Counted from the stretch's first letter, positions 7,881 through 16,442 are shown. The stretch: DNA of 48,824 nt from an uncultured Eubacteriales bacterium (GCA_949296825.1 CASFQZ010000079.1:1-48824), one strand, 5' to 3'. Numbers and translations are program-made. The notes: a model not told the origin generated them from the sequence alone.

Positions 7881-7946
7881 ATGCATCCTTTTTTGCCTGC
7901 GGCAAAAGTGCGGCGCCCGCCGCCCCCTCTGAAGGGAAGGATGCAT
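7881..7946. other. compact palindromic element able to form a four-way junction
   Basis: An outer stem of 10 perfect pairs (7881-7890 with 7937-7946; ATGCATCCTT/AAGGATGCAT) encloses three hairpins almost without linkers. H1 is TTTTGCC/GGCAAAA (7891-7897/7901-7907, loop 3). H2 is GCGGC/GCCGC (7910-7914/7919-7923, loop 4). H3 is CCCT/AGGG (7925-7928/7933-7936, loop 4). Only three junction bases are unpaired. It can fold on either strand, as RNA in the leader of the dnaD operon or as a DNA cruciform. It lacks tRNA signatures. It may be a copy of a dispersed palindromic repeat of the kind common in gut Clostridia, or a structured leader RNA. The pairing is read directly; the role is unknown. Confidence 0.6.
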
Positions 7947-7996
7947 AAATCGTTTGATAAATATGTATTTTACAGGGAAAAGGAAGATAACCTCTG

Positions 7997-9031
7997 ATGT
8001 ATACCTTATTTCCGGCAGCCGGCGGATATTTTATGGTTCCTGCCGCCGCTGCCGATGGATTAAAGCTTGCCGGCGCATCACAGCTCAAATGCCTTCTGGC
8101 GGTCTGCCGGCGCATGGGTACGGCGGTGGATGCGGACCAAATCGCCAAAGAAACCGGACTTTCCCCGGAGGATGTGCGAGATGCCATGTACTTCTGGCTC
8201 GAAAAAGGGCTAATCACCGAAGACAATAAACCGCCTGCCGCCGAGCCTGCAAAACCGGCGAAGCCGGAAAAAGAAAAAGAACCGCAGCCGGAACAGCCCA
8301 AAGCGCCGCCGAAAAAAATTCCGAAAATCAAACCCACCACCGCCCAAATCAACAGCCGCTGCAACGAGGACCCGCAGATCCGCGAGCTGTTTTTGCAATC
8401 GCAGATGATCCTGGGGCGGACCATCGGTTATGACACCCAGGCGCAGCTTTTAATGTGCTGTGACTACCTGGGTCTGTCCGTCCCGGTGGTGCTGATGATC
8501 TGTGAATACGCCCGCTCGCTGGGACACTCGGGCATCGGCTATATCGTCCGCATGGCGGAGCGCTGGGCGCAGGATGGCATTACCACCCTGGAAGACGCCA
8601 ACGCGCGTATCGCCGCCCTGGAAAAACGGGACAGGCTGTGGAAATCCTTTTCCGAAGCTGTCGGCATCAGCCAGCCCTCGCCATCCGCCCGGATGTCCGA
8701 CTGTCTGCTGCGCTGGAGTCGGGACTTCGGCTATTCCACCGACGAGCTGGTCGCAGCCTATAACGAAATGGCGGACCATACAGCAAAATTCAGCCCCGCC
8801 TATATGGATAAGGTTCTGACCAGCTGGCACGAGCTGGGGCTGAAAAACATCGGTGAGATCAACGCCTATCTGCTGAACTATCAAAAACAGCAAGCGGAAA
8901 AGCACACCGGAAAATCTTCAGCCGCTCCGGCAAAAAAGAAAAAACCGGCTGCCGTGTCCTATGACATTCAAACAGCAGAGCAAAAAGCCGCGCTGGGCGC
9001 GCCGGTTTATAAAAGGAGAAAACAGAAATGA
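7997..9031 (+). CDS. DnaD-like replication initiation protein
   Basis: 344 residues of the DnaD/DnaB (PF07261-type) family, which helps load the replicative helicase at the origin and at stalled forks. The N-terminal ~75 residues look like a winged helix (GTAVDADQIAKETGLSPEDV, then MYFWLEKGLITED). A Pro/Lys/Glu-rich linker (about 75-115) follows. Then comes the helical DnaD C-terminal domain (about 120-295), seen as RTIGYDTQAQLLMCCDYLG, IGYIVRMAERWAQDGI and YMDKVLTSWHELGLKNIGEI. The C-terminus is basic (KKKKPA, KRRKQK). The stop overlaps the helicase loader by 4 bases (ATGA), so the two are translationally coupled. GGAAG lies about 11 bases upstream of the ATG. The match to the C-terminal domain pattern is good; the exact subfamily is less certain. 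Confidence 0.82.
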   Translation: MYTLFPAAGGYFMVPAAAADGLKLAGASQLKCLLAVCRRMGTAVDADQIAKETGLSPEDVRDAMYFWLEKGLITEDNKPPAAEPAKPAKPEKEKEPQPEQPKAPPKKIPKIKPTTAQINSRCNEDPQIRELFLQSQMILGRTIGYDTQAQLLMCCDYLGLSVPVVLMICEYARSLGHSGIGYIVRMAERWAQDGITTLEDANARIAALEKRDRLWKSFSEAVGISQPSPSARMSDCLLRWSRDFGYSTDELVAAYNEMADHTAKFSPAYMDKVLTSWHELGLKNIGEINAYLLNYQKQQAEKHTGKSSAAPAKKKKPAAVSYDIQTAEQKAALGAPVYKRRKQK

Positions 9032-9999
9032 GATATGCCCGCGCTACCTTACAGCGGGCGGCGGAAGAAATGGATCGCCGCCGCCGGAACGCTCAGGCGG
9101 AAGCAGAAAAACGCCGCAGCTGCCTGTTTGCCCAATGTCCGGAGGCTGCGCAGCTGTACCGGAAGATTACGTCCACCTCCTCCCGCTTTGCCGCCGTATT
9201 GGCGCTGCGGGACAAGGAAAAGATTCGCCGGGAAGTGGAAGCGCTGAAAAACGAAAACCTGCATTGGCAAAAACAGCTGGAAAACCTGCTGACACAGCAG
9301 AATCTGCCGCAGGATTATCTGGACGTGCGGTATACCTGTCCGATCTGCCGCGACACCGGTTCCCACGACGGACAGATGTGCGCCTGCTTCGAGCATCTGC
9401 TGCGGCAGACCGCCTTTCGGGAGCTTTGTGAATCCTCGCCGCTGGAGGTCTGCTCCTTCGACGAGTTTGACCTGCGCTATTATCCGGACGACGACGGCGA
9501 AGTCTCTTCCCGCACGGTCATGAAAAGCATTCTGGATTACTGCCGCTGCTACGCGGCGGATTTTTCCGAAGAAAGCCCCAATATCTGTATGTACGGCAGT
9601 ACGGGACTGGGAAAGACTCATCTTTCCCTTGCCATTGCCGCCGAGGTCATCAACAAGGGCTTCGGCGTGGTTTACGGCTCCTGTCCCAATCTGGTCTCCC
9701 GGATGGAACGGGAAAAATTCGGCAAAAGCAATGCGAATACCGAAGACTCGCTTTTGGCGTGCGAACTTTTGATTCTGGACGATCTGGGCGCGGAATTTTC
9801 GACCCAATTCACCGTCGCTGCCATCTATAATATCATCAACACCCGCCTGCTCAAACGACTGCCGACCATTATCAGCACCAATCTGGACATGGAAGGCATC
9901 CAGCAGCGGTATACCGAGCGCGTCGCCTCCCGCCTGATCGGCGAATACACCCTGCTGCGTTTTACCGGCAAAGACGTGCGCCAGATCAAGAACAGCTGA
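9028..9999 (+). CDS. DnaC/DnaI-type helicase loader AAA+ ATPase
   Basis: 323 residues. A helical N-terminal region of about 100 residues leads to a zinc-finger-like cluster C104, C107, C118, C120 (CPIC and CAC), as in Bacillus DnaI, where it contacts the helicase. The AAA+ core has Walker A GSTGLGKTH at 190-198, Walker B LLILDDLG at about 247-254 and STNLDM as sensor 1, followed by an arginine-rich ERVASRLIGEY segment that carries the expected Arg finger. It loads the DnaB/DnaC-family hexamer on DNA in the cytoplasm. It overlaps dnaD by 4 bases and is followed by rsmA, all on the plus strand, so a replication/ribosome-maturation operon is likely. Confidence 0.88.
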   Translation: MRYARATLQRAAEEMDRRRRNAQAEAEKRRSCLFAQCPEAAQLYRKITSTSSRFAAVLALRDKEKIRREVEALKNENLHWQKQLENLLTQQNLPQDYLDVRYTCPICRDTGSHDGQMCACFEHLLRQTAFRELCESSPLEVCSFDEFDLRYYPDDDGEVSSRTVMKSILDYCRCYAADFSEESPNICMYGSTGLGKTHLSLAIAAEVINKGFGVVYGSCPNLVSRMEREKFGKSNANTEDSLLACELLILDDLGAEFSTQFTVAAIYNIINTRLLKRLPTIISTNLDMEGIQQRYTERVASRLIGEYTLLRFTGKDVRQIKNS

Positions 10000-10008
10000 A
10001 CGGAGCAT

Positions 10009-10869
10009 ATGATGTACCAATTGACCGATACCGCCGTGATCAAACAACTGCTCGGCGGACAGGATTTTCATTTTTCTAAATCGCTGGGACAGAATTTTCT
10101 GATTGACCCCTCCGTCTGTCCCGCCATGGCGGAACAATCGGGGCTGACGAACGACGCCGGCGCGCTGGAAATCGGCGCGGGGATCGGCGTATTGACCGTG
10201 GAATTGGCGAAGCGGGCGAAAAAGGTCGTAACCTTTGAGATCGACGACCGGCTGCTGCCGGTACTCTCGCGCACCCTGTCGGACTGTCCCAACGCCGAAG
10301 TACGACACCAGGACATCTTGAAAACCGATCTGCCCGCACTGGTAAAGGAATCTTTCGGCGATCTGCCCCTTTATGTCTGCGCCAATCTGCCCTACTATAT
10401 CACCTCCCCGATCCTGATGTTTCTCCTGGAAAGCGGCGTGTCTTTCCGCGCCATCACCGTAATGGTGCAAAAGGAAGCGGCAGAGCGGATCTGCGCCCCG
10501 GTCGGCAGCCGGGAAGCCGGCGCCCTGACCGCAGCGGTCCACTACCGCGCCGAGGCAGAGCTGCTGTTTGAGGTAAAAAAAACAAGCTTTCTGCCGCCGC
10601 CCAAGGTGGACAGCGCCGTGATCCGCCTGACGCCCCGTCAGAAACCGCCGGTTCAGGTAACAGACGAGGGGTATTTTTTCCGCGTCATCAAAAGTGCCTT
10701 TGCCCAGCGGCGCAAAACCGCGCAAAACTCCCTTTCCGCCGGGCTTTCATTGCCGAAGGAGAAGGTCGCCGCCGCGTTGGAGGCGATGGGGCTGCCTCCG
10801 ACGGCGCGGGCGGAAACCTTTACGCTGGAGCAATTCGCCTTTCTTGCCGGCCGGCTGAAAGAACAATGA
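10009..10869 (+). CDS. rsmA: 16S rRNA dimethyladenosine transferase
   Basis: RsmA/KsgA (286 residues), which uses S-adenosylmethionine to N6,N6-dimethylate the two adjacent adenosines in the loop of 16S helix 45. Motifs are QNFLIDP near 28-34, the SAM loop EIGAGIGVLT at 54-63, the acidic FEID at about 76-79, and the catalytic NLPYYITSP at 126-134. The C-terminal helical domain ends in the expected RAETFTLEQFAFLAG. GGAG sits just upstream; two consecutive ATG codons (10009 and 10012) can serve as start. Length is normal. It is followed directly by an intrinsic terminator and converges on the hydrogenase gene. Confidence 0.95.
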   Translation: MMYQLTDTAVIKQLLGGQDFHFSKSLGQNFLIDPSVCPAMAEQSGLTNDAGALEIGAGIGVLTVELAKRAKKVVTFEIDDRLLPVLSRTLSDCPNAEVRHQDILKTDLPALVKESFGDLPLYVCANLPYYITSPILMFLLESGVSFRAITVMVQKEAAERICAPVGSREAGALTAAVHYRAEAELLFEVKKTSFLPPPKVDSAVIRLTPRQKPPVQVTDEGYFFRVIKSAFAQRRKTAQNSLSAGLSLPKEKVAAALEAMGLPPTARAETFTLEQFAFLAGRLKEQ

Positions 10870-10918
10870 AAGGGACCCGAGACGAGCTTTTCCGCTCCTC
10901 GGGTCCCTTCTTTTTTCC
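10868..10918 (+). terminator. intrinsic terminator after rsmA
   Basis: AAGGGACCCGAG (10870-10881) pairs with CTCGGGTCCCTT (10898-10909), a 12-base perfect stem with a 16-base loop, followed by CTTTTTT. It separates the converging rsmA and hydA2 genes; on the minus strand the T run is short. Confidence 0.85.
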
Positions 10919-10920
10919 GT

Positions 10921-12381
10921 TTATTTCTTGCCTTCGCTCGCCGCGCCCTGCGGCAGATTCAGCACCCGCAGCGCATCTCCGATGGTCTTTTCATAGGCTT
11001 CTCTGCCGTATTTATCGACCTCTGCCTTGTTCTTTTCTCCATGGGTCAGGCAACCCGCGCCGCCAATGCAGCCGCCAACACACGCCATGCCCTCGATAAA
11101 ATTATTGGGCAGCACATTTTTGGAGGCTTTCAAAAGCGCCATGCGGCACTGCTCAATCCCGTCGCAGGAAATCGCGTTGAGCGTAAAGCTTTCGTCCAAC
11201 CCGTTTTCCTTCAATCCCTGCGCCACCGCGTCCGCCAGACCGCCGCTGCGGGCGAAAATACGCCCAAAGTAAGAGGCGTTATCCAAAACATCCTCCGGCA
11301 GGGTGGTGATGTCGATATCGCGGCTGTCAAACAGCGCCTGTAATTCCTCAAAGGTGATAACGCTGTCGATCCACGGAGCGACCTCGGGCTTTTGAAACTC
11401 CGCCTTTTTCGCCGTACAGGGACCGATGCAGATGACCTTACAGCCCTCGTCCGTTTCCTTCAAATATTTGGAAATGGTCGCCATGGGCGACAGGTTATGG
11501 GAAATATGGGGCACCAGATCGGGGAAGTTTTTATGGATATAATCCACAAAGGCGGGACAGCAGGAGCTGGTCAAAAAGCCCTTTTCCGCCAATTCCCTTG
11601 CTTCCGCGTTGGCGACCATATCCGCGCCCAGCGCAGCCTCGACGACGGTAAAAAAGCCCAGCGCCTTGATGCCGGAGATCACCTGTCCCAGCTTGGCGTA
11701 AGTGAACTGGCTGGAAATGGAAGGGGCAACCACGGCGTAGACCTTATATTTGGTATTATTCTCACTTTTCTGGATAAAATCGATCACATTCAAAAGAAAG
11801 GATTTGTCGGTGATGGCGCCCCAGGGGCACTGGTACACGCAGGCGCCGCAGGCGATGCACTTGTTCTGATCGATGCTCGCCGCCTTTGTCTCAGTCATGG
11901 TGATTGCCTTAACCTTGCAGGCATTTTCGCAGGGGCGCTTATGGTTGGCGATGGCGCTGTACGGGCAAACCCGTGCGCAGGCGCCGCATTCGACACATTT
12001 GGTCTTGTCGATATGGGCTTTCTGCTGGTGGTCGAAGGTAATTGCGCCGCGCTTGCAGACGTCCTCGCAGCGGTGCGCCAGGCAGCCGCGGCAGGCGTCG
12101 GTCACCTCGTAACCGCCCATCGGACACTCGTCACAGGCGATATCGATGACCTCGATCACATTGGTGTTGGTGTGGTCACCGCCCATGGCAATTTTGACCC
12201 GCTCGGCAAGAATCGCACGCTCTTTGTATACACAGCAGCGCATGGTCGGTTCTTTGCCGGGGACAATGGTTTTCGGAATGTCCAGAAAACCGGTCAGAAG
12301 CTTATCGTTCCACGCCTGACGAGCCACTTCCCGCAGTACCTTATATTTTAGATATTGAACTTTTGTATCAAATTTTCTCAT
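10921..12381 (-). CDS. hydA2: [FeFe]-hydrogenase, HydA2-like (group B type)
   Basis: 486 residues. Several [4Fe-4S] Cys clusters occupy about 83-186, with ferredoxin-like CVECGACARVCP at 129-140 and CIACGACVYQCP at 175-186. The hydrogenase large domain has all three H-cluster motifs: L1 TSSCCPAF at 271-278, L2 GPCTAKKAE at 320-328 and L3 MACVGGCIGGAG at 432-443. The cysteines binding the H-cluster and the proton-transfer Cys are all present, so it should be catalytic, evolving or oxidising H2 with ferredoxin. L1 reads PAF instead of PGW, as in group B enzymes. It is the last gene of the rex-adhE-kinase-ferredoxin-hydS-phosphatase unit. The symbol rests on synteny with Ruminococcus albus 7, where hydA2 adjoins hydS. 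Confidence 0.88.
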   Translation of the reverse strand: MRKFDTKVQYLKYKVLREVARQAWNDKLLTGFLDIPKTIVPGKEPTMRCCVYKERAILAERVKIAMGGDHTNTNVIEVIDIACDECPMGGYEVTDACRGCLAHRCEDVCKRGAITFDHQQKAHIDKTKCVECGACARVCPYSAIANHKRPCENACKVKAITMTETKAASIDQNKCIACGACVYQCPWGAITDKSFLLNVIDFIQKSENNTKYKVYAVVAPSISSQFTYAKLGQVISGIKALGFFTVVEAALGADMVANAEARELAEKGFLTSSCCPAFVDYIHKNFPDLVPHISHNLSPMATISKYLKETDEGCKVICIGPCTAKKAEFQKPEVAPWIDSVITFEELQALFDSRDIDITTLPEDVLDNASYFGRIFARSGGLADAVAQGLKENGLDESFTLNAISCDGIEQCRMALLKASKNVLPNNFIEGMACVGGCIGGAGCLTHGEKNKAEVDKYGREAYEKTIGDALRVLNLPQGAASEGKK

Positions 12382-12438
12382 GGCGATCCGTCCTCTATCG
12401 TCATCGGCCGCAAAACAACGGCAGATATGTAAAATAAG

Positions 12439-13611
12439 TTAAAAATAACTGACCTTGACCCGCTTGCCCATTTTTTGCAGCGCCTCGGTCAATTCGCTGA
12501 CCAGCTGCATTTTGATATTAAAATTGATGGGCAGATTGGGGTTCTGGTGCGCCGGGTTGATCGCCCGACCGACAAAGAAATTGATGTCGGTCGCCTCCTC
12601 AAACAGGAGGCGGGCAATCTGCGACGCGCCGTCTCGCTTATAGCTCCAATCCTTATAGGATTCATTATCCTCCAGATAATCCTTGGCGTACTGCACGACC
12701 TTATTCATCGTGATAACGCCTTCTGTCACCAAATCCACACCCTCGATTTTTGCGATGGGCGGGATGTCCGGGTCGGGGAATTCCAACACCGGCACCAGCG
12801 GCTTGTGCAGATATTCCGCCGCCAGAGAGGAAGTGGTCCCGCCGCAGACGATATGCTTGCCCTCTTTGGAGAAAAACAGCGATTCCATTTTCTGTACATC
12901 ATCGCGGTTGGCGGGGGGGCCGATCATCAGGTTCATCGGCTCGCGCCGGCGGATGCGCACCACGCATACCGTGGTGTCGTCGCCCGGCTCGCCGCCGTAA
13001 AGCTTATAACACTCATCCAGCAAAATGGTCGTCAGTGTTTTGGCGGTAAAGCCCACATCGTACAGCGTCTCCATAAAGGGGATAATATCCTTGCGCTCCC
13101 AGCCGAAGTTCAGCGAAAGTCCGACTCCGGCATGGATACATCCGTCACTCATCATAATGAAAATATCGTTTTCCTTTAAGGTGACGGTTGAGCGATATAT
13201 GGTTTTTCCGCCGATCTCGGTAACGGTGACCGGCATCTCCAGATTTTTACCGTCCCGCAGCAGAATCACCATCGGATTATCGTATTGAATGATCTCGGCG
13301 TATTCATTGTTAACGATGCGCATGATCGTAAAGGTGGAATACGCCACCTGCCGCTCGGAACAGACCGGCAAGGTTGCCGCGATGGTGGCGACACACTCCT
13401 CCAGACTGATCTGCGCCGCCATCATGGTGGAAATGATTTTGGAGGTCAGCGTTGAAAGGATACACGCCTTGACCCCGCTGCCCAATCCATCCGCCAGCAC
13501 AATGACCTGGGAGTTTTCGCCCTGCTCGACAATCTCGATATGATCGCCGCAAAGCTCTTCGTCATGCTTCAACAGGCTGCGGTAGCCGATATCAGCGCAA
13601 AGATCATTCAT
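12439..13611 (-). CDS. SpoIIE/RsbU-type PP2C serine phosphatase
   Basis: 390 residues. The PP2C-like metal phosphatase core lies in the first ~230 residues: ADGLGSG at about 40-46 (metal Asp), SDGCIHAG in the middle, and GDDTTVCVVRI near 213-223. The C-terminal ~160 residues form an extra domain with no motif I recognise (contains HIVCGGTTSSLAAEYL). No membrane helices, unlike SpoIIE itself, so this is a soluble signalling phosphatase. Its ATG (13611) lies inside the hydS 3' end (8-base overlap) with AAAGGAG 10 bases upstream, giving tight coupling to the sensory hydrogenase. The counterpart in R. albus was annotated as a Ser/Thr phosphatase. Its phosphoprotein target is not visible nearby. 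Confidence 0.85.
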   Translation of the reverse strand: MNDLCADIGYRSLLKHDEELCGDHIEIVEQGENSQVIVLADGLGSGVKACILSTLTSKIISTMMAAQISLEECVATIAATLPVCSERQVAYSTFTIMRIVNNEYAEIIQYDNPMVILLRDGKNLEMPVTVTEIGGKTIYRSTVTLKENDIFIMMSDGCIHAGVGLSLNFGWERKDIIPFMETLYDVGFTAKTLTTILLDECYKLYGGEPGDDTTVCVVRIRRREPMNLMIGPPANRDDVQKMESLFFSKEGKHIVCGGTTSSLAAEYLHKPLVPVLEFPDPDIPPIAKIEGVDLVTEGVITMNKVVQYAKDYLEDNESYKDWSYKRDGASQIARLLFEEATDINFFVGRAINPAHQNPNLPINFNIKMQLVSELTEALQKMGKRVKVSYF

Positions 13612-15280
13612 CGGCGATCGACTCCTTTAATTTTGTTAAAGCAATTTTCGTTTCCGCTGCCGTTTCCCCCAGCAGGGAGGCAATCTCCTGGACAATGCGC
13701 ATCTGTTTATCGACCACATTGTCGGCAATCTCGGCGGTGTGACGGCTGATCTGCTCTTTCTTGCTGCGCTCCGATTCCTCGTTGGTCACATCGCGCATCA
13801 GACAGATCAGGATGCGGAAATCCCGATCGTACAGGATCGTCTCCTCCACATACTTTTTATACTCCGCCAGATACACCCGCTTATCCCGGACACTGACGCC
13901 GGTGTTGCGCACCTCCATAAAGTCCTTGGGCTCCAGAATGCGGATGATCTGCTCGCCCAGCACATCGCTTTCCGAACGCAGGTTCATGATTTTAAGGGCG
14001 GCGCGATTGATCTGCTGGACCTCCAGATTTTCGTTGGTCACAATGATGGCGTTGGGGGTATTGTTGATGATATTGTCCGAAAAGCTCTCCGCCCGATCTT
14101 TCAGGAAGGGGAGGCACATCGTCAGATCCGCCTTGCCCTGGAAAATGGCGACAGCTTTTTCGCGGCAGGTATTGTAGCCGCAGGAGCCGCAGTTCAGCTC
14201 CTGCGAAGGCTTCATCTTCCCCATCTTCCGCAGGATCGACTGGATCTCCGCTTCGTCAGGCATCACCTGCTTTTTGTCAATATACTCAAACTGCTTTTTG
14301 ATTTCCGCTTTAGCAACAGGCGCCACCTCGAAATCTTCTTTACCCGCGTAGGAAGTAACGGCGGCATAATTGCGCACCGGGCGGCGGTTGTATTTTTCCA
14401 TGACCGGACCGCCGACGCAGCTACCGATACAGGCGGACATCTCAATAAAGCAGTGATGTAAATTGCCGTTTTCGATGTCCCGCAGGGCGGCGATGCAGTT
14501 TTCGGTGCCGTCAATCGCCATATAGGTATAGCCTGCGGCGTCGCAATCCATCGATTTCAGGATACCGCCGGTGGTGGGAAACAGGCGCGTCCTGCTTTTT
14601 TCGGTGGCGTCCATTTCCTTTTCCAACGGGATGTTTTCCTCCGCCAGCCAGTCCGTCAGCTCCTCAAAGGTCAGCACCGCGTCCACAATACCGCGATAAT
14701 GATCCGCCTCATCCTTTTTGGAAAGGCAGGGACCGATAAAGACCGTCTTCGCCTCGGGGTTGCGCCGCTTGATGTCGCGGCAATGGGCTTGCATCGGGGA
14801 CATAATGTCCGCCAGATACTGCATGGAGCCGGGGAAATATTTCTGAACCAGAAGGTTGACGGAATGGCAGCAGGTGGAGATCAGGATATCCCGCTGATCC
14901 TCCCGCAGCATCCGGTCATATTCCTTCTTCACAATGGTCGCGCCGATGGCGGTCTCTTCCGCGCCGGCGAAGCCGAGCTTTTTCAGCGCCTTTTCCATGG
15001 CGCCGATGCCGCAGCCGTCATAATTGGCAATAAAGGAGGGCGCGATGCTGGCAATGACCGGCGCGCCGCTGCCGATAAAAACCTTGACCTTTTCCAACTC
15101 GGAAATGATCTCCTTGGCGTCCTGCGGGCAGACAACAAAGCACTGACCGCAGAGAATGCACTCCTCCGGCACGATATGCGCCTGATTGCCGGAAAACCGG
15201 ATGGATTTGACCGGACAGTGCCGGATGCATTTATAACAGTTTTTACAATTGGACTTTTTCAGCCTTAAAAATTCTGACAT
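13604..15280 (-). CDS. hydS: sensory [FeFe]-hydrogenase with PAS domain (HydS)
   Basis: 558 residues from the ATG at 15280; an upstream in-frame start at 15376 adds 32 residues that do not resemble protein of this family. Two N-terminal [4Fe-4S] motifs: CKNCYKCIRHCP (12-23) and CILCGQCFVVCP (41-52). The hydrogenase-like domain has L1 STCCHS at 135-140, L2 GPCLSKKDE at 183-191 and L3 MSACIGSCVGGP at 281-292. A four-Cys Fe-S domain follows (C364, C367, C372, C389), then a PAS domain at about 400-510 and a helical C-terminus. Cys-Cys is kept in L1 but the usual Pro is His. Group C/HydS proteins of this layout are proposed H2 or redox sensors that signal through the PAS domain. It sits between the ferredoxin and the phosphatase. 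H2 sensing is inference from the family. Confidence 0.87.
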   Translation of the reverse strand: MSEFLRLKKSNCKNCYKCIRHCPVKSIRFSGNQAHIVPEECILCGQCFVVCPQDAKEIISELEKVKVFIGSGAPVIASIAPSFIANYDGCGIGAMEKALKKLGFAGAEETAIGATIVKKEYDRMLREDQRDILISTCCHSVNLLVQKYFPGSMQYLADIMSPMQAHCRDIKRRNPEAKTVFIGPCLSKKDEADHYRGIVDAVLTFEELTDWLAEENIPLEKEMDATEKSRTRLFPTTGGILKSMDCDAAGYTYMAIDGTENCIAALRDIENGNLHHCFIEMSACIGSCVGGPVMEKYNRRPVRNYAAVTSYAGKEDFEVAPVAKAEIKKQFEYIDKKQVMPDEAEIQSILRKMGKMKPSQELNCGSCGYNTCREKAVAIFQGKADLTMCLPFLKDRAESFSDNIINNTPNAIIVTNENLEVQQINRAALKIMNLRSESDVLGEQIIRILEPKDFMEVRNTGVSVRDKRVYLAEYKKYVEETILYDRDFRILICLMRDVTNEESERSKKEQISRHTAEIADNVVDKQMRIVQEIASLLGETAAETKIALTKLKESIADE

Positions 15281-15403
15281 GGCAGCGCCCCCATTTTTTG
15301 TTTGGATTTTCGGGTTGACGGGGCTGTGCGCGATCCCCGTAAAACAAGCCGTCCCCGCGCCCTGCCCGACGGGCAAAGCGCAGGGGCTGGCATTTCCGAT
15401 GGT

Positions 15404-15643
15404 TTAAGCCTTGGGCAGGATCTCCGTCTCGAAAAACTGCTTGGTGGTCTCGGGCGAAAGAGAGTGGAACGCGCCGTCCACCGTGACGCAAACGCCCTCC
15501 TGGCACCTGCCCATACAGAAGGTGCCGCCCAGATCAACCTTATCCTGCAAATTATTTTTGGCAATCAGATATTGCAATTCCTCCACGATCTGTCTGGATC
15601 CCTTCAAATGGCAGGAACTGCCGATACAAACCGTAACTTTCAT
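15404..15643 (-). CDS. thioredoxin-like [2Fe-2S] ferredoxin (NuoE C-terminal type)
   Basis: 79 residues with the C-x4-C ... C-x3-C pattern of thioredoxin-fold [2Fe-2S] ferredoxins: C6, C11, C43 and C47 (VCIGSSCH and TFCMGRC). It resembles the C-terminal half of HydC/NuoE subunits standing alone. It lies between the kinase (15 bases upstream) and hydS, and probably passes electrons to or from a hydrogenase-like partner in the same operon, possibly HydS. Length is normal for the stand-alone form. The 120 bases between it and the hydS ATG hold a GC-rich region with a small GCCC/GGGC hairpin but no clear terminator. Confidence 0.88.
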   Translation of the reverse strand: MKVTVCIGSSCHLKGSRQIVEELQYLIAKNNLQDKVDLGGTFCMGRCQEGVCVTVDGAFHSLSPETTKQFFETEILPKA

Positions 15644-15658
15644 GCTTTGACCCTCTCT

Positions 15659-16408
15659 TTATTCGTAATCGACCACATCGACCCAGGACAGCAGGAACTG
15701 ACGCTCCTCGGGCTTGCCCTTGACCGACTGAGAAGCCGCAACAATGGGCAGCCATTTCTGCACATACTGCTTCGCGGTGTCGCTCTTTTTGCAGAACAGA
15801 TCCATATATTTTTCCGCCAGCTTCAACTCTCCCTTCAGATGAAAAAGCAGATAGGTACGCGCCGCGTCAGCGGAGGCGTTGCCCTGGGTGGCGTGGGACC
15901 AGTCGATGATATAGTATTTGCCCTCGGGGGTGACGATGATGTTGCCGGGGTTGAAGTCGCCGTGGCAGACCTTGCTGTGGCGGGGCATCGCTTCCAGCCG
16001 GGTGTGCAGATCGTACCGGGTGGTCGCATCCAGATCCGCCTCGCAGATCTTGCGGTTCATCTTATCCTTCAGGCGGTTGAGCATCGGGCATTTCTGGCTG
16101 AGGACTTCCAGCTGCAGGTCCACAAATACATCCAGATACTCATCGATTTTATCGGGGTTTTCATCCATCAGCTGCTGCAATGTTTTGCCGGGGATATAGT
16201 CGATGACGATCGCCCATTTTCCGTCGATCTTGGTCACCTCATGGATTTTGGGGATGTTCAGATCGGTCTCCTCGACCCGCGCCTGGTTGAGCGCTTCGTT
16301 CAGCACATCCGCCTTTGAGTAATCCTCGTTGAAAACCTTGATTGCCTTGTCTCCGTCCCGATATACGGTTTTCGTCGTTCGGACGGAAATCACTCTGTCG
16401 AGTTTCAT
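15659..16408 (-). CDS. APH-fold phosphotransferase (Ser/Thr kinase-like)
   Basis: 249 residues of the aminoglycoside phosphotransferase/choline kinase fold. The Brenner-type catalytic motif HGDFNPGN is at 149-156, and the metal-binding IIDW is at 167-170 (Asp169). The N-lobe starts with a short beta-rich segment (TKTVYRDGDKAIKVF), with Lys24 as a candidate ATP-binding lysine. It lies 34 bases after adhE. The R. albus operon includes a gene annotated as a serine/threonine protein kinase in this place, so the likely role is phosphorylation opposite to the PP2C phosphatase two genes downstream. Small-molecule kinase activity is the alternative, because this fold mostly acts on metabolites. Confidence 0.75.
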   Translation of the reverse strand: MKLDRVISVRTTKTVYRDGDKAIKVFNEDYSKADVLNEALNQARVEETDLNIPKIHEVTKIDGKWAIVIDYIPGKTLQQLMDENPDKIDEYLDVFVDLQLEVLSQKCPMLNRLKDKMNRKICEADLDATTRYDLHTRLEAMPRHSKVCHGDFNPGNIIVTPEGKYYIIDWSHATQGNASADAARTYLLFHLKGELKLAEKYMDLFCKKSDTAKQYVQKWLPIVAASQSVKGKPEERQFLLSWVDVVDYE

Positions 16409-16442
16409 AGTATTCCTCCTGCTCTCTTGCTCTATGGCTCTC

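Noticed and set aside
7881-7946. Four-way junction considered as a tRNA
   Set aside because: No TPsiC or D-loop consensus, anticodon loop of seven, or CCA; hairpin loops are 3-4 bases.
9049-10725. 558-codon minus-strand open frame opposite the helicase loader and rsmA
   Set aside because: Opposite two clear plus-strand genes with coupled starts; no ribosome site.
12439-13611. Phosphatase considered as sporulation SpoIIE
   Set aside because: It lacks the ten membrane helices of SpoIIE and is coupled to hydS; only the PP2C domain is shared.
15281-15376. N-terminal extension of HydS from the start at 15376
   Set aside because: The 32 extra residues look like translated intergenic DNA; the ATG at 15280 begins the conserved ferredoxin motif region.
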